DNA of 64,000 nucleotides from CAVVEQ01 sp963806635. Its GTDB lineage: Bacteria > Chloroflexota > Anaerolineae > Anaerolineales > Anaerolineaceae. The notes below the pieces were generated by a model, which saw only the letters and a program-made list of their open reading frames with translations, ran no database searches and had not been told where the DNA came from. The DNA lies in contig CAWDZA010000015.1 of assembly GCA_963806635.1 (NCBI GenBank), forward strand, positions 1,426,001 through 1,490,000. The letters run 5' to 3'. Each line of letters opens with the position of its first letter. The stretch's first letter is position 1. The position numbers were made by a program, and so were the translations under genes. Shown piece after piece: positions 8,670 through 17,038 of this stretch.

Positions 8670-9665
8670 CTAAAAGACATACGATTTTCCGTTGTAATGC
8701 TCCAAATGTTTTCGGATCCACTGAATGGTGCGATCCAACCCCTCGTCCAGGCTGGTCTCTGGGAACCAGCCGATCGTTTCCCTGGCCAGGGAATTATCGG
8801 AAAGCAGCCGCTGCACTTCCGAAACTTGGGGACGCAGTCGAGCCTCGTCCACCGAGATCTCCACCTTGCGACCCACCTTTTGGATCACCTTCATCGCCAG
8901 ATCGCCAATGCGGATGTCGTTTCCGGTGCCCAGGTTGAACACCCGACCCTCCACGTGATCGGCTAGAGCTGCGCAAATGAAACCATTGACCGTATCATCC
9001 ACGTAAGTGAAATCACGGGTAGTATCCAGATTTCCCAGCCGGATGAGCGGCTGGCTGAGTGCCTGTACGATGATGGTGGGGATCACCGCCCGGGCGGATT
9101 GGCGTGGGCCGTAAGTATTGAACGGCCGCACGGTCACCACCGGCAGCCCGTAGGCGCAATAAAAGCTCTCTGCCATCTTGTCCGCCCCGATCTTGCTGGC
9201 GGAATATGGGGATTGCCCTTGCAGAATGTGTGATTCATTGATTGGAACCGTACGGGCAGTTCCATATACCTCGCTGGTGGAGGTGTGCACCAGGCGACCC
9301 ACATTCTTTTCAACGCAAGCCAGCAGCACATTGAGCGTGCCCAGCAGGTTCGTTTCCGCCACCTCCACCGGATGCTTGTAGGAATAGGGGATGGAGATCA
9401 GAGCCCCGAGGTGAAAGACCACCTGGCAGCCCTCCACCGCGGCGTTCACCGTTGGCATATCACGCAGGTCCCCAGCGACAACCTCGATCTGCGAGAACAC
9501 CTCCGGTCGGACATAGTGCAGCAGCCCCCGATCGCCGCGCGAGTTATAACGCACAAACGCGCGCACGATTGCCCCGGAATCCACCAGTTTTTCCACCAGG
9601 TGGCTGCCGATGAACCCCCCCGCCCCGGTAACCAGAACGTGCTGCCCCTGCAAAGTCCGTGTCAT
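8670..9665 (-). CDS. NAD-dependent sugar-nucleotide 4,6-dehydratase, LegB-like
   Basis: An extended SDR of 331 residues. It shows VTGAGGFIGSH (NAD-binding GxxGxxG, ~13), GDLRD, FHLGALISIPYSY, TSTSEVYGTA and the catalytic YSASK followed by RPFNTYGPRQSARAVIPT, a stretch characteristic of the LegB group of 4,6-dehydratases. The ATG at 9665 is preferred because AAAGGA precedes it; the upstream extension overlaps the neighbouring gene. It would produce the 4-keto-6-deoxy sugar nucleotide used by the DegT aminotransferase two genes downstream. LegB enzymes act on GDP- or UDP-GlcNAc, and which is used here is not decidable. Confidence 0.9.
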   Translation of the reverse strand: MTRTLQGQHVLVTGAGGFIGSHLVEKLVDSGAIVRAFVRYNSRGDRGLLHYVRPEVFSQIEVVAGDLRDMPTVNAAVEGCQVVFHLGALISIPYSYKHPVEVAETNLLGTLNVLLACVEKNVGRLVHTSTSEVYGTARTVPINESHILQGQSPYSASKIGADKMAESFYCAYGLPVVTVRPFNTYGPRQSARAVIPTIIVQALSQPLIRLGNLDTTRDFTYVDDTVNGFICAALADHVEGRVFNLGTGNDIRIGDLAMKVIQKVGRKVEISVDEARLRPQVSEVQRLLSDNSLARETIGWFPETSLDEGLDRTIQWIRKHLEHYNGKSYVF

Positions 9666-9675
9666 GTTCGTCCTT

Positions 9676-11241
9676 TCAGATTCCTTCCACCCAGGAACCA
9701 TAATCCAGGGAAGTGGTTGGCTCGACCAGTTTTTCGTAAATTCCACTCAGTAAATCCCCCAGGAAAACTACCCGCGCGTTCGATTCACAGCAGATATCCA
9801 ATACCGCGTTCTTCGCCCGCAGATCGCGGCAGGGAATGGTGCTGATGATCACTCCCACATCATGCTTTTGCACCAAGGCGGGAATATTCTTCAGCGTGCC
9901 CAGCACCCAGTTACCATCGATCCTCATCCCGATCCGGCGGGGATCCTCGTCATCCACGATGCCCACGATGGTAAATGCGTACCCGAAGATGCCGCGTTTG
10001 AGCATCCAGGTCGCGACCTGGCAACCTTCGCCGGTGCCGATGATCAATACCCGTTCACCAAAGGCAAATACCCGCTGCCGCCAGGAAAGCCACCTTCCCG
10101 CCAATGCGGAGACCAGCCGCAGCCGGTAGCGAATGCTGATGAAAAGCGCAAGGGAGACCAAGCCAATAAAGAGGATCATGGCTGAGGGCAGCGCCGGATA
10201 GGGTAGATATCGATGCAAGCCATTTACCCAGTTGCCGAGCAGTGCCAGAATTGTGATCATTCCCACTGAGAACACCAGTGAAAATCCATCCTCCATGGTG
10301 GCGCGTGACCAGATCACCCGGTTGACACCCGTCACCGCATTCAATCCGCTGAAGAAGAGTGCGATGAACATCGCCATAACAGCCATCTCGGGGATGCCCC
10401 AATTGAGAGGTCCCTGGCTGCGCCAAAGTAGACCAGCGAAGATCACCACTGCCAGCGCCGTTAAAGTGTCAACAAATAACCAGGAAAGATGGCGGGAGGT
10501 TAGCCTCGATATCGGACCTGAAAAGATATTGACTTCAGGGATCTTGGACTTCGCGATGCGGGGTAAAAAGATAGCAAAAGTCCAAAAAATGATATCCAGG
10601 TCAGAGAAAAAACTGTGGTTGCGGACATAAAGCCTATCGAGGCGAAGCTTATCAGGCAGGATGCTGTTGATATACATCCCCATAAGATCGCTGCCGCTGA
10701 GCAGGGATTCCTCATCGTGGTAAAGGATGCTTGCCGGGCTGGTGATCCCGGGGCGCACCGAGAGGATCTCAGCGCGAATCTCGCTTTCCCATTCGGCAGC
10801 CACCTTCGGATCTTCCGGTCGCGGTCCCACCAGGCTCATATCCCCCTTGAGCACGTTCCAGAGCTGCGGCATTTCGTTGATCTTCGTATCCCGCATCCAG
10901 CGCCCAAACGGAGTAATGCGGGCATCATCGCTGCAGGTGAGCGGGGGTCCCGCGTAGCTTTCAGGGCACTCATACATCGTCCGAAACTTGAGTATCTTGA
11001 AATTCCGCCCACCCTTGCCCACCCGATTCCCGCGGAAGAAAAGCGGGCCTGGGGAATCGCGCTTGATCAATATGTAAAATAAAAGCAGAAATGGGGAAAG
11101 GAGGATGACCGCCAGGAAAGAGGCCGTGATATCCAGCCCGCGTTTGGTAATTCCACCCAGCAGGCGCGGGAAATCACGCGTGGCAGCGGGATGAGAGAGC
11201 GCCCAGCGGGTGGAGTTGATGTAGGTAGAAATTCGGATCAT
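9676..11241 (-). CDS. Polyprenyl-phosphate sugar-1-phosphate transferase with inverted domain order
   Basis: A 521-residue membrane protein that should start polymer synthesis by moving a sugar phosphate to undecaprenyl phosphate. The catalytic bacterial sugar transferase domain comes first (~30-225): KRGLDITASFLAV helix, FFRGNRVGKGG, KILKFRTM, TPFGRWMRDTKINEMPQLWN and GDMSLVGPRPE. Then follow about four TM segments (~255-375) and a C-terminal Rossmann-like domain beginning RVLIIGTGEGCQVA. Classical WbaP/PssZ-like proteins have the TM and Rossmann parts first and the transferase last. The ATG at 11241 is chosen because translation further upstream runs into the preceding gene (ending 11271). 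No strong ribosome-binding site is seen, so the start is uncertain. Confidence 0.88.
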   Translation of the reverse strand: MIRISTYINSTRWALSHPAATRDFPRLLGGITKRGLDITASFLAVILLSPFLLLFYILIKRDSPGPLFFRGNRVGKGGRNFKILKFRTMYECPESYAGPPLTCSDDARITPFGRWMRDTKINEMPQLWNVLKGDMSLVGPRPEDPKVAAEWESEIRAEILSVRPGITSPASILYHDEESLLSGSDLMGMYINSILPDKLRLDRLYVRNHSFFSDLDIIFWTFAIFLPRIAKSKIPEVNIFSGPISRLTSRHLSWLFVDTLTALAVVIFAGLLWRSQGPLNWGIPEMAVMAMFIALFFSGLNAVTGVNRVIWSRATMEDGFSLVFSVGMITILALLGNWVNGLHRYLPYPALPSAMILFIGLVSLALFISIRYRLRLVSALAGRWLSWRQRVFAFGERVLIIGTGEGCQVATWMLKRGIFGYAFTIVGIVDDEDPRRIGMRIDGNWVLGTLKNIPALVQKHDVGVIISTIPCRDLRAKNAVLDICCESNARVVFLGDLLSGIYEKLVEPTTSLDYGSWVEGI

Positions 11242-11270
11242 GGAAATATTGGATCGATATGGCGTTGGAT

Positions 11271-11849
11271 TTACCCAGCGGTAATACTGGCTCCAGGAGC
11301 TTCGATCGGTTCCAGCCACTCTTCGCGCCAAAAAAGAAAGCAGCGCCGGTCGCAGCGCCCGAAAACAGGCGTTCCCAGACAGATGACGTTTTCGAGCAGC
11401 ACCACCCCGCGGCATTTTTTTACCTTGTAGTCTCTTTCGTCTAAAAATCTCTCCAAGGGCTGCAAAACCCGCTGGGTGGTCCCACAATACTCACTCATCG
11501 CGTCCAGAAACGCGCAGCCTTTCAGCTCCTGCCAGCGGTCCAGGCTGGCGTTGATCTCTTCGCGTGCCTTCACCCGCACCCAGTCTCCCGCCTGATAGGT
11601 TGCCGGGGATTTGCTTTTCGAGGTGATATTCATATATACCCCCCTGGTATCATTTTTCTGCATGGAGTCAATTTTCTTCAGGATCGCTTTCGCCTGCGTC
11701 TTTACCACCCGGTTCCAGGGTAGCGCCAGGCTGCGTTTGATCCAAACCTTCCATGGCACCGGCTCCGGGTCTGCCCTTCCAGTGGAAATCCGCGGCAGGC
11801 AGGGAACCTGGCAGCCATCCATCCGCATTTCCTCACGGGGGGTGGTCAT
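11271..11849 (-). CDS. Cys-containing hypothetical protein of polysaccharide clusters
   Basis: A 192-residue protein of unknown function. The first ~75 residues are basic and low in conservation signal. From ~85 it reads GDWVRVKAREEI, LKGCAFLDAMSEYCGTTQRV, VKKCRGVVLLENVICLG and RCDRRCFLFWREEWLE. Six Cys in this half, including the CxxxC of RCDRRC, could bind a metal; this is inference. Similar small proteins with a C...FWREEWL ending occur, from memory, in actinobacterial and Chloroflexota glycan clusters without an assigned function. The ATG overlaps the stop of the FemAB-like gene by 4 nt (ATGA), which supports the start and co-translation. Confidence 0.75.
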   Translation of the reverse strand: MTTPREEMRMDGCQVPCLPRISTGRADPEPVPWKVWIKRSLALPWNRVVKTQAKAILKKIDSMQKNDTRGVYMNITSKSKSPATYQAGDWVRVKAREEINASLDRWQELKGCAFLDAMSEYCGTTQRVLQPLERFLDERDYKVKKCRGVVLLENVICLGTPVFGRCDRRCFLFWREEWLEPIEAPGASITAG

Positions 11850-12835
11850 TCAATCCCCTCCACCACTGCAGCCATTGGTTCTCCCATCGTCGAAGTCTGG
11901 GATTCAGATGGAATTGGCTTTTGATCTGCGATGCAATCCGGACAGGGCTGCTGATCTATGGGCGATTTCCCGATCTGATGGAACCGCAACATCCCCTCCA
12001 TCTTTGAGATGAACGGCATTTCCGGATTCAGCTTAAGCAGCTTTTGAGAAAATGAAAGAGTCGCGCGGTTGGCCAGAGGTCTCAGCAAGGGATGCAGCAC
12101 CACCCGCTGACAAACCGGGCGGGCCTCAAAGCCCATTCGGAACTTAAATTCATTTACCGATTCCGGCGCGTCCAGGGAGTGCAGGCTGTAAAAAATCTCC
12201 TTCACCCCAACCCGGGAAAGCAGATCGCAGCTGACATTGAAGAAAAGGACATTATTTACGTGCATATTAAGGTATTTATGGTCGCAGATCGCGAAGGGAA
12301 CACAGAAAGTATCCCCAATGCGGGCAATCAGCAGGCAGGCGGCAAGTTTTTCCTCAACAATGGCCGACCAGGCCTCAAAACCCGGCAACCCATTCGCAGC
12401 ACGGCAGATCCGCTCCCAATCTTCCTGGCGCATGCTTTTAGACCGGTTCTGCCGCTGGAGGGTATCCTTCTGCAGTACCCAACCCTCGGTGGCCAACCGC
12501 TCGAATGCGATCTGCTCCACATGGCAATGATCCATCCCGCGCCGAACACCGTTGCGTGCCTGCGAGCGCAACAAATCCATGGTGTACGGCGGCTGCAGCA
12601 CCACATGGTAGCTGACCATGCCCCCGCTTGATCCCAGCGGGCAGGAATAACGCAGTGCCAGGTTGCCCTGACCAACCAATAGGGATCGGACTTCCTCCTC
12701 ATCAGGCTGGATTAACCAATGATAAGGAAAAGCCTGAAGCACCCGCGGACCGGCGTCATACCAGTAACTACTCTGGGAACGGATCACCCGGTACCCCTGG
12801 CGTGTCAGCCACTCGGAAAAAATATCCGGATTCAC
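11846..12835 (-). CDS. GNAT/FemAB-like acyltransferase (Acetyltransf_6 type)
   Basis: About 329 residues, soluble, with features of the FemAB-like GNAT proteins common in exopolysaccharide clusters: LRYSCPLGSSGGMVSYHVVL, RSQARNGVRRGM, a C-terminal sheet LAACLLIARIGDTFCVPFA and HSLDAPESVNEFKFRMGFEA. These proteins are usually thought to acylate a sugar or sugar lipid. The C-terminal ~40 residues are low complexity with a CPDC motif. The GTG start at 12835 overlaps the upstream TGA (GTGA) and has AGGAAAGG ahead, so coupling to the glycosyltransferase is likely. Confidence 0.75.
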   Translation of the reverse strand: MNPDIFSEWLTRQGYRVIRSQSSYWYDAGPRVLQAFPYHWLIQPDEEEVRSLLVGQGNLALRYSCPLGSSGGMVSYHVVLQPPYTMDLLRSQARNGVRRGMDHCHVEQIAFERLATEGWVLQKDTLQRQNRSKSMRQEDWERICRAANGLPGFEAWSAIVEEKLAACLLIARIGDTFCVPFAICDHKYLNMHVNNVLFFNVSCDLLSRVGVKEIFYSLHSLDAPESVNEFKFRMGFEARPVCQRVVLHPLLRPLANRATLSFSQKLLKLNPEMPFISKMEGMLRFHQIGKSPIDQQPCPDCIADQKPIPSESQTSTMGEPMAAVVEGIE

Positions 12836-14118
12836 TCTGCGACCTTTCCTTTGCAAGCTGTCTGGAAAAGCATCTGCTCATGCAAACGAGTGCAGCGGCT
12901 GCGCGAATGGCGGGCTTCCAGGTTTGCTCTGCCATTTCTGCCCAGCCAATCCGCCAGATCTGGGTGACTTTTTAGCGCAAGGATCTCCCGCACCACCTGG
13001 TCGGGTCGGTCCAGTGACACAACCAGCCCGCAGCCGGTTTCTCGAACCAATGCAGCGGTCTCGCTATCAGGTGGGGCGATTAGAATTATTGGTCGTGCGG
13101 CCGCCATGATATTGAATATCTTGCTCGGCAGGGAAGTCCGCGCCGCTTGAGTGTTAAGCATGACCAGGTGCACATGCCCCGCCGCGAGCATTTCTGCATA
13201 AGTCTCCCGGGGTTGGAACGGCAGGAAAAGAATGTTGCGCAGTCCCAGCTCGCTGGCGGTTTTCATCATCTGTTCCTTTTTGCACCCCTCGCCCACAATT
13301 ACGAAGTGGATATCCTCTACATTGGAAAGGCTGGCCGCCGCCTCTAGGATCACTTCCGGGCAGGACGCCACCCCGAGATTGCCTGCGTACAGAACCAGGT
13401 ATTTGCCTTCCAGCCCGGCACGGCGAGAAAAATCATTGCGGGGGGATGATGGTTTAATCCGTTCGGAGTCCGCCCAGACCGGAATCACGCTGATTTTCTC
13501 CGCGGGCACTCCTTTTTCGATCAGGTTATCCTTGAACCCGGCTGTGATCACCGAGACCCGTGCCGCGCGGCGGTAGAGGAATGCTTCCATTTTCCGGAAG
13601 AACGAGATCATCAGCTTATTTTTCAGTACTCCGGCGGAAATCGCTGCATCCGGGAAGATATCCTCCAACTGAAGGATCCAGGGTGCGTGTTTGAAGAAGG
13701 ATATAAACCAGGCGCTCACTCCCAAGGGCAATGGCGGGGAATAACTGAAAACGATATCCGCGGGCGGAGAAAATAACCCTCCCAGGAAGGCGAAAAGACA
13801 ATAGGTTGCCTGGTGCAGCGCGCGGCGCCAGGCGGATCGGTTCCCGGAAATATCACTCCACACGCGGATCACCCGCACGTCGTTGATGAATTCTTTCTGA
13901 AATAGCCGGTTGCGATACGGAGGCGGGATCTTGCCCAACGGGTAACTTGGCGCGGCCGTGACCACAGTCACGTCGTGTCCTTTCGATGCAAGGTCCTCGG
14001 CCAGTTCAGTGATCAGCACCGCCCCGCTCACTTCCTCAGGCGCGTAACAAAGCGCTAAGAAGAGAATGCGCAGACTAGGAAGTCCACCCGTGAGCGTACG
14101 GCTTATCGTGGCTGTCAT
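12832..14118 (-). CDS. GT4 family glycosyltransferase (WbuB-like)
   Basis: A 428-residue retaining GT-B glycosyltransferase. The N-terminal Rossmann half begins LRILFLALCYAPEEVSGA with the Gly-rich acceptor loop, followed by GHDVTVVTAAPSYP (~50-63). The C-terminal donor-binding half has KYLVLYAGNLG, FVIVGEGCKKE, FLPFQPRETYAEMLA and SLPSKIFNIMAAARPII, where the SK replaces the usual E of the EX7E motif, as in WbuB-type enzymes. Acceptor and donor are unknown. Its ATG overlaps the preceding gene by 4 nt and its TGA overlaps the next by 4 nt. Confidence 0.9.
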   Translation of the reverse strand: MTATISRTLTGGLPSLRILFLALCYAPEEVSGAVLITELAEDLASKGHDVTVVTAAPSYPLGKIPPPYRNRLFQKEFINDVRVIRVWSDISGNRSAWRRALHQATYCLFAFLGGLFSPPADIVFSYSPPLPLGVSAWFISFFKHAPWILQLEDIFPDAAISAGVLKNKLMISFFRKMEAFLYRRAARVSVITAGFKDNLIEKGVPAEKISVIPVWADSERIKPSSPRNDFSRRAGLEGKYLVLYAGNLGVASCPEVILEAAASLSNVEDIHFVIVGEGCKKEQMMKTASELGLRNILFLPFQPRETYAEMLAAGHVHLVMLNTQAARTSLPSKIFNIMAAARPIILIAPPDSETAALVRETGCGLVVSLDRPDQVVREILALKSHPDLADWLGRNGRANLEARHSRSRCTRLHEQMLFQTACKGKVAE

Positions 14119-15311
14119 CCAGCCACCTCTGGTTCTTCGATTGATTTAACCGCTATGGAAGGTAGCACAATCCCCAGGAGCCTGGCAGTGACCACGTCCG
14201 AGGCGAACTCCGCGCCCCGCGCCAGGCTGGCCAAACCCATTCTTTCCGCCAGGGCTCGGTCACACGCTAATGTCCGAATCGCATTCGCTAACGCCACCGG
14301 GTCCTGCGGAGGGACGAGGATGCCATTTTCGCCGTCGGTGATCAACTCGGGTAGGGAACGTATGCGGGTGCTGATCACCGGCACACCGGCATGCATCGCC
14401 TCGATAATCACCCCAGGATGTCCCTCAGTATCAAAATATGTAGGCAGAACAAGCGCATGGTATCTGGAGATGGTTTGAGTGCTCACCCCTGGTTCAACCT
14501 CTCCCCGATAACTGGCCGAAGGGATGGACGAAAGCTTCTTTTCAAATTCCCCGCGGATCTCATCATGCACCGGCCCATAAAAATCACAGGTGACCGCCAG
14601 ATCCTCTTCGCCCTTCAGCCTGGTAAGCGCTTCGAGCAGCACGAGGATGCCCTTGCGCCGGGTGATATGCCCCATGTACACCAGTCGGAATGGGTATTGC
14701 TGAAAATCAACTCTTTCCAACCCACCCTGGTTGGGACGGCAACCAGGCAGGTACCTTACATTTCGGCAGCCGAGGCGGGTAAGTCCTTCAGTCATAATTT
14801 TGGTCTGTGCCAGGATGCCATCGCAGGAACGCAAAACCGCGAGCAGATACCCCCGTAGAAACGGATTCAATCGCTCGATGAACATATCCAGGCTGGCGGC
14901 AACCGGTTTCACATAGAATGGCTTACCGAAAACCCAGGCGATGAGCCGCAGCAAAGGCAGCAGAGTGATCGTAAATAAATCGTTGGAAAAAACGAGTGCG
15001 GAATCCTGGAAAGGGATCCTGCCCATGAATGCTGGCAGAATGGCAAGCGCCCGGCGAACCTTTTCCAGGTTGAAGCCGGTCATCTCCCTGCGGATATCCA
15101 TTCCAGGCGAAGTGTTGATCAACGTCACCTCAAGGTCACTGTAAGCCTGAAATTCCGCCAGCATGGCCTGCACTGTCAGCGGCGAGCCGCCGATCGGTGG
15201 CGGCTTGGGACCCACCAGCAACAGCTTCCATTGTTTGGCAGCCACGCGCACTGAATCCCTTGAAGGCGAGCCTTCCATCATGCCAGACGTAATCTGTAAT
15301 TCTCGGGTCAT
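14115..15311 (-). CDS. GT4 family glycosyltransferase
   Basis: A 398-residue GT-B enzyme. GPKPPPIGGSPLTVQAM (~33-50) is the N-terminal acceptor loop. The C-terminal half shows FRLVYMGHITRRKGI, CDFYGPVHDEI, YHALVLPTYFDTEGHPGVIIEAMHAGVPVI (an E-x7-E-like motif in EGHPGVIIE) and GENGILVPPQDPVALA, which are standard GT4 blocks. It is cytosolic or membrane-associated and adds a sugar to the lipid-linked repeat unit. The start is fixed by ATGA overlap with the pectate-lyase-like gene. Confidence 0.9.
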   Translation of the reverse strand: MTRELQITSGMMEGSPSRDSVRVAAKQWKLLLVGPKPPPIGGSPLTVQAMLAEFQAYSDLEVTLINTSPGMDIRREMTGFNLEKVRRALAILPAFMGRIPFQDSALVFSNDLFTITLLPLLRLIAWVFGKPFYVKPVAASLDMFIERLNPFLRGYLLAVLRSCDGILAQTKIMTEGLTRLGCRNVRYLPGCRPNQGGLERVDFQQYPFRLVYMGHITRRKGILVLLEALTRLKGEEDLAVTCDFYGPVHDEIRGEFEKKLSSIPSASYRGEVEPGVSTQTISRYHALVLPTYFDTEGHPGVIIEAMHAGVPVISTRIRSLPELITDGENGILVPPQDPVALANAIRTLACDRALAERMGLASLARGAEFASDVVTARLLGIVLPSIAVKSIEEPEVAG

Positions 15312-17038
15312 GGCGCTGTACCGTTCAGAAATTCCTCAATATTTGAATATCCATCCCCATCCTGATCGAGATAGGCATCTGCTGAGTAGTTGGGGTCAAA
15401 TCCATGTGCGCTCTCCCAGGTGTTTGGCATACCGTCATGGTCTGCATCTGGGCAGGCTCCAGCGGCTGGTATGGTAAGGTAACCTCCCACCTGGGAAGGA
15501 TTGTCAATGATTTTCCCGGAACCATTCTGTACTTCTCCCACCACGCGGTTGTCAATGGCATCGCGCCGGTCGAAGAAGCTGCCGTCGCAGTTTAACCCGC
15601 GGTTAGATCCCGCATTGGCAAGCACGCTTGTGTAGGCTGCATCCGCACTGCTGGTGTTCACCTGCACAGCCGGGTTACGTGTGCTCACAACATATCTCCG
15701 CGCAGCCGGTTCGACGATATTTACCTCCGGTAGGCTTTCATCCGGGCGGTTGTAACCGATGTTGCCTTGGACGAAGATCTTCGCGCCCAGTGCGCCTTCA
15801 TGCTCAGTGGATACCCCATACTCACCTGAATCCGTATTCGGACCTGCTTTGAAGAAATTCCCTACAAAATTGACCGCCATTTGAGTAAGCTGATCCTGCA
15901 TATCCACCTGTCCGTAGGCGTTACCGGGGTTGTAGGCCACATTATTGACCACGTCGCACACTCCACTCATGGTCACCAGCGGATTACGCTCCTGGTTATG
16001 AGCCAGTAAATTGTGATGGAAGGAGAAATCATATGCCCCGGGCGATTTCTTGCTTTCATCACTCGCATACCCTCCCAGTAATGCGCCTTTGCTGTGGCAG
16101 CCCTTGGGATTGATGGAACAGTTCAACCCTTCCGAAAGGATGCTCCACTGGACGGTGATATCGTGCACGTCATACCAGGTCATCAGGTTCCTACCCACCG
16201 CCCAACTTGCTGAAATATGGTCGATGACGATGTTGTATGTTTTATGATCCTCGGTCTGAATCGCCAGGGCATCGCCAGCCGAGGGCGGACCTGCCCGCAA
16301 CGTAAGGTAGCGCACGACCACATCGTGGGCAGTGATCGCGATAATCGGGTCAGTGGCGGCTGTCATCCCCCGCAGCGTGATCCCTCCTCCCGGGGCAGAT
16401 TGCCCGGCAATGGTGATATACGGATTGGATATCCGTAAGGGAGAATTCAGCTTGATCGTTCCGGCAACCCGGAATACGACAATTCTGGCTCCTGTGCTGG
16501 TGATGGCATTCCGAAGTGAGCCTGCTCCGGAATCGTTGAGATTGGTCACTTCGATCACCCGTCCGCCCCTGCCGCCGATGGTTTCCGATCCGAATCCCTG
16601 CGCCTCAGGGAAGGCTGGGATCTGGTTCGGGTTGGTGGTCGGACTTGGTATTGTCGGGGTCAACGTACGGGTGACGGTATTGGTGCGGGTCACCATACGT
16701 GTGTCCGGGTGAACGGTGGTGCGCGTCCGGATTGGCAGCGGAGTACGCGTACGAGTGACACGCGGAGTGGGTGTGTAAATGATTATCGGTATAGTTTTGG
16801 TAATGACCAGAATTAGACTGGATGATGGCAACCTCGAAGGCAGCGAGGATGGTCCTAACATCGCTACAGAGTCCATATTCGAATGTGGAAACGGGGTTGG
16901 CGAACTGGTAAATTCAGGTTGTTTTTGCTCAGCCGGATTAATCGTTTTCTGGTTAGAAACCACCACCATCGATGAAAATAGGAATACCATCAAGACGGCA
17001 GGAACCACTACGAACGGTAAAATAAGCTTTCTATCCAT
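15308..17038 (-). CDS. Secreted pectate-lyase-like polysaccharide lyase with Ca-binding tail
   Basis: A 576-residue exported protein. It has an N-terminal hydrophobic signal/anchor (LILPFVVVPAVLMVFLF, ~6-22), a Thr/Pro-rich linker (~25-150) with repeated TRT/TPT units, and a right-handed beta-helix of PL1 pectate-lyase type from AFPEAQGFGSETIGGRGG through SGAGSLRNAI, GQSAPGGGITLRG, VVVRYLTLRAG and IVIDHISASW. The C-terminal DADHDGMPNTWE and DQDGDGYSNIEEF are thrombospondin-3/dockerin-like Ca2+ loops. The start at 17038 is chosen because the signal peptide follows it directly; it overlaps the upstream glycosyltransferase by 8 nt. In an exopolysaccharide operon it probably trims or releases the polymer made by its neighbours. 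Confidence 0.85.
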   Translation of the reverse strand: MDRKLILPFVVVPAVLMVFLFSSMVVVSNQKTINPAEQKQPEFTSSPTPFPHSNMDSVAMLGPSSLPSRLPSSSLILVITKTIPIIIYTPTPRVTRTRTPLPIRTRTTVHPDTRMVTRTNTVTRTLTPTIPSPTTNPNQIPAFPEAQGFGSETIGGRGGRVIEVTNLNDSGAGSLRNAITSTGARIVVFRVAGTIKLNSPLRISNPYITIAGQSAPGGGITLRGMTAATDPIIAITAHDVVVRYLTLRAGPPSAGDALAIQTEDHKTYNIVIDHISASWAVGRNLMTWYDVHDITVQWSILSEGLNCSINPKGCHSKGALLGGYASDESKKSPGAYDFSFHHNLLAHNQERNPLVTMSGVCDVVNNVAYNPGNAYGQVDMQDQLTQMAVNFVGNFFKAGPNTDSGEYGVSTEHEGALGAKIFVQGNIGYNRPDESLPEVNIVEPAARRYVVSTRNPAVQVNTSSADAAYTSVLANAGSNRGLNCDGSFFDRRDAIDNRVVGEVQNGSGKIIDNPSQVGGYLTIPAAGACPDADHDGMPNTWESAHGFDPNYSADAYLDQDGDGYSNIEEFLNGTAP

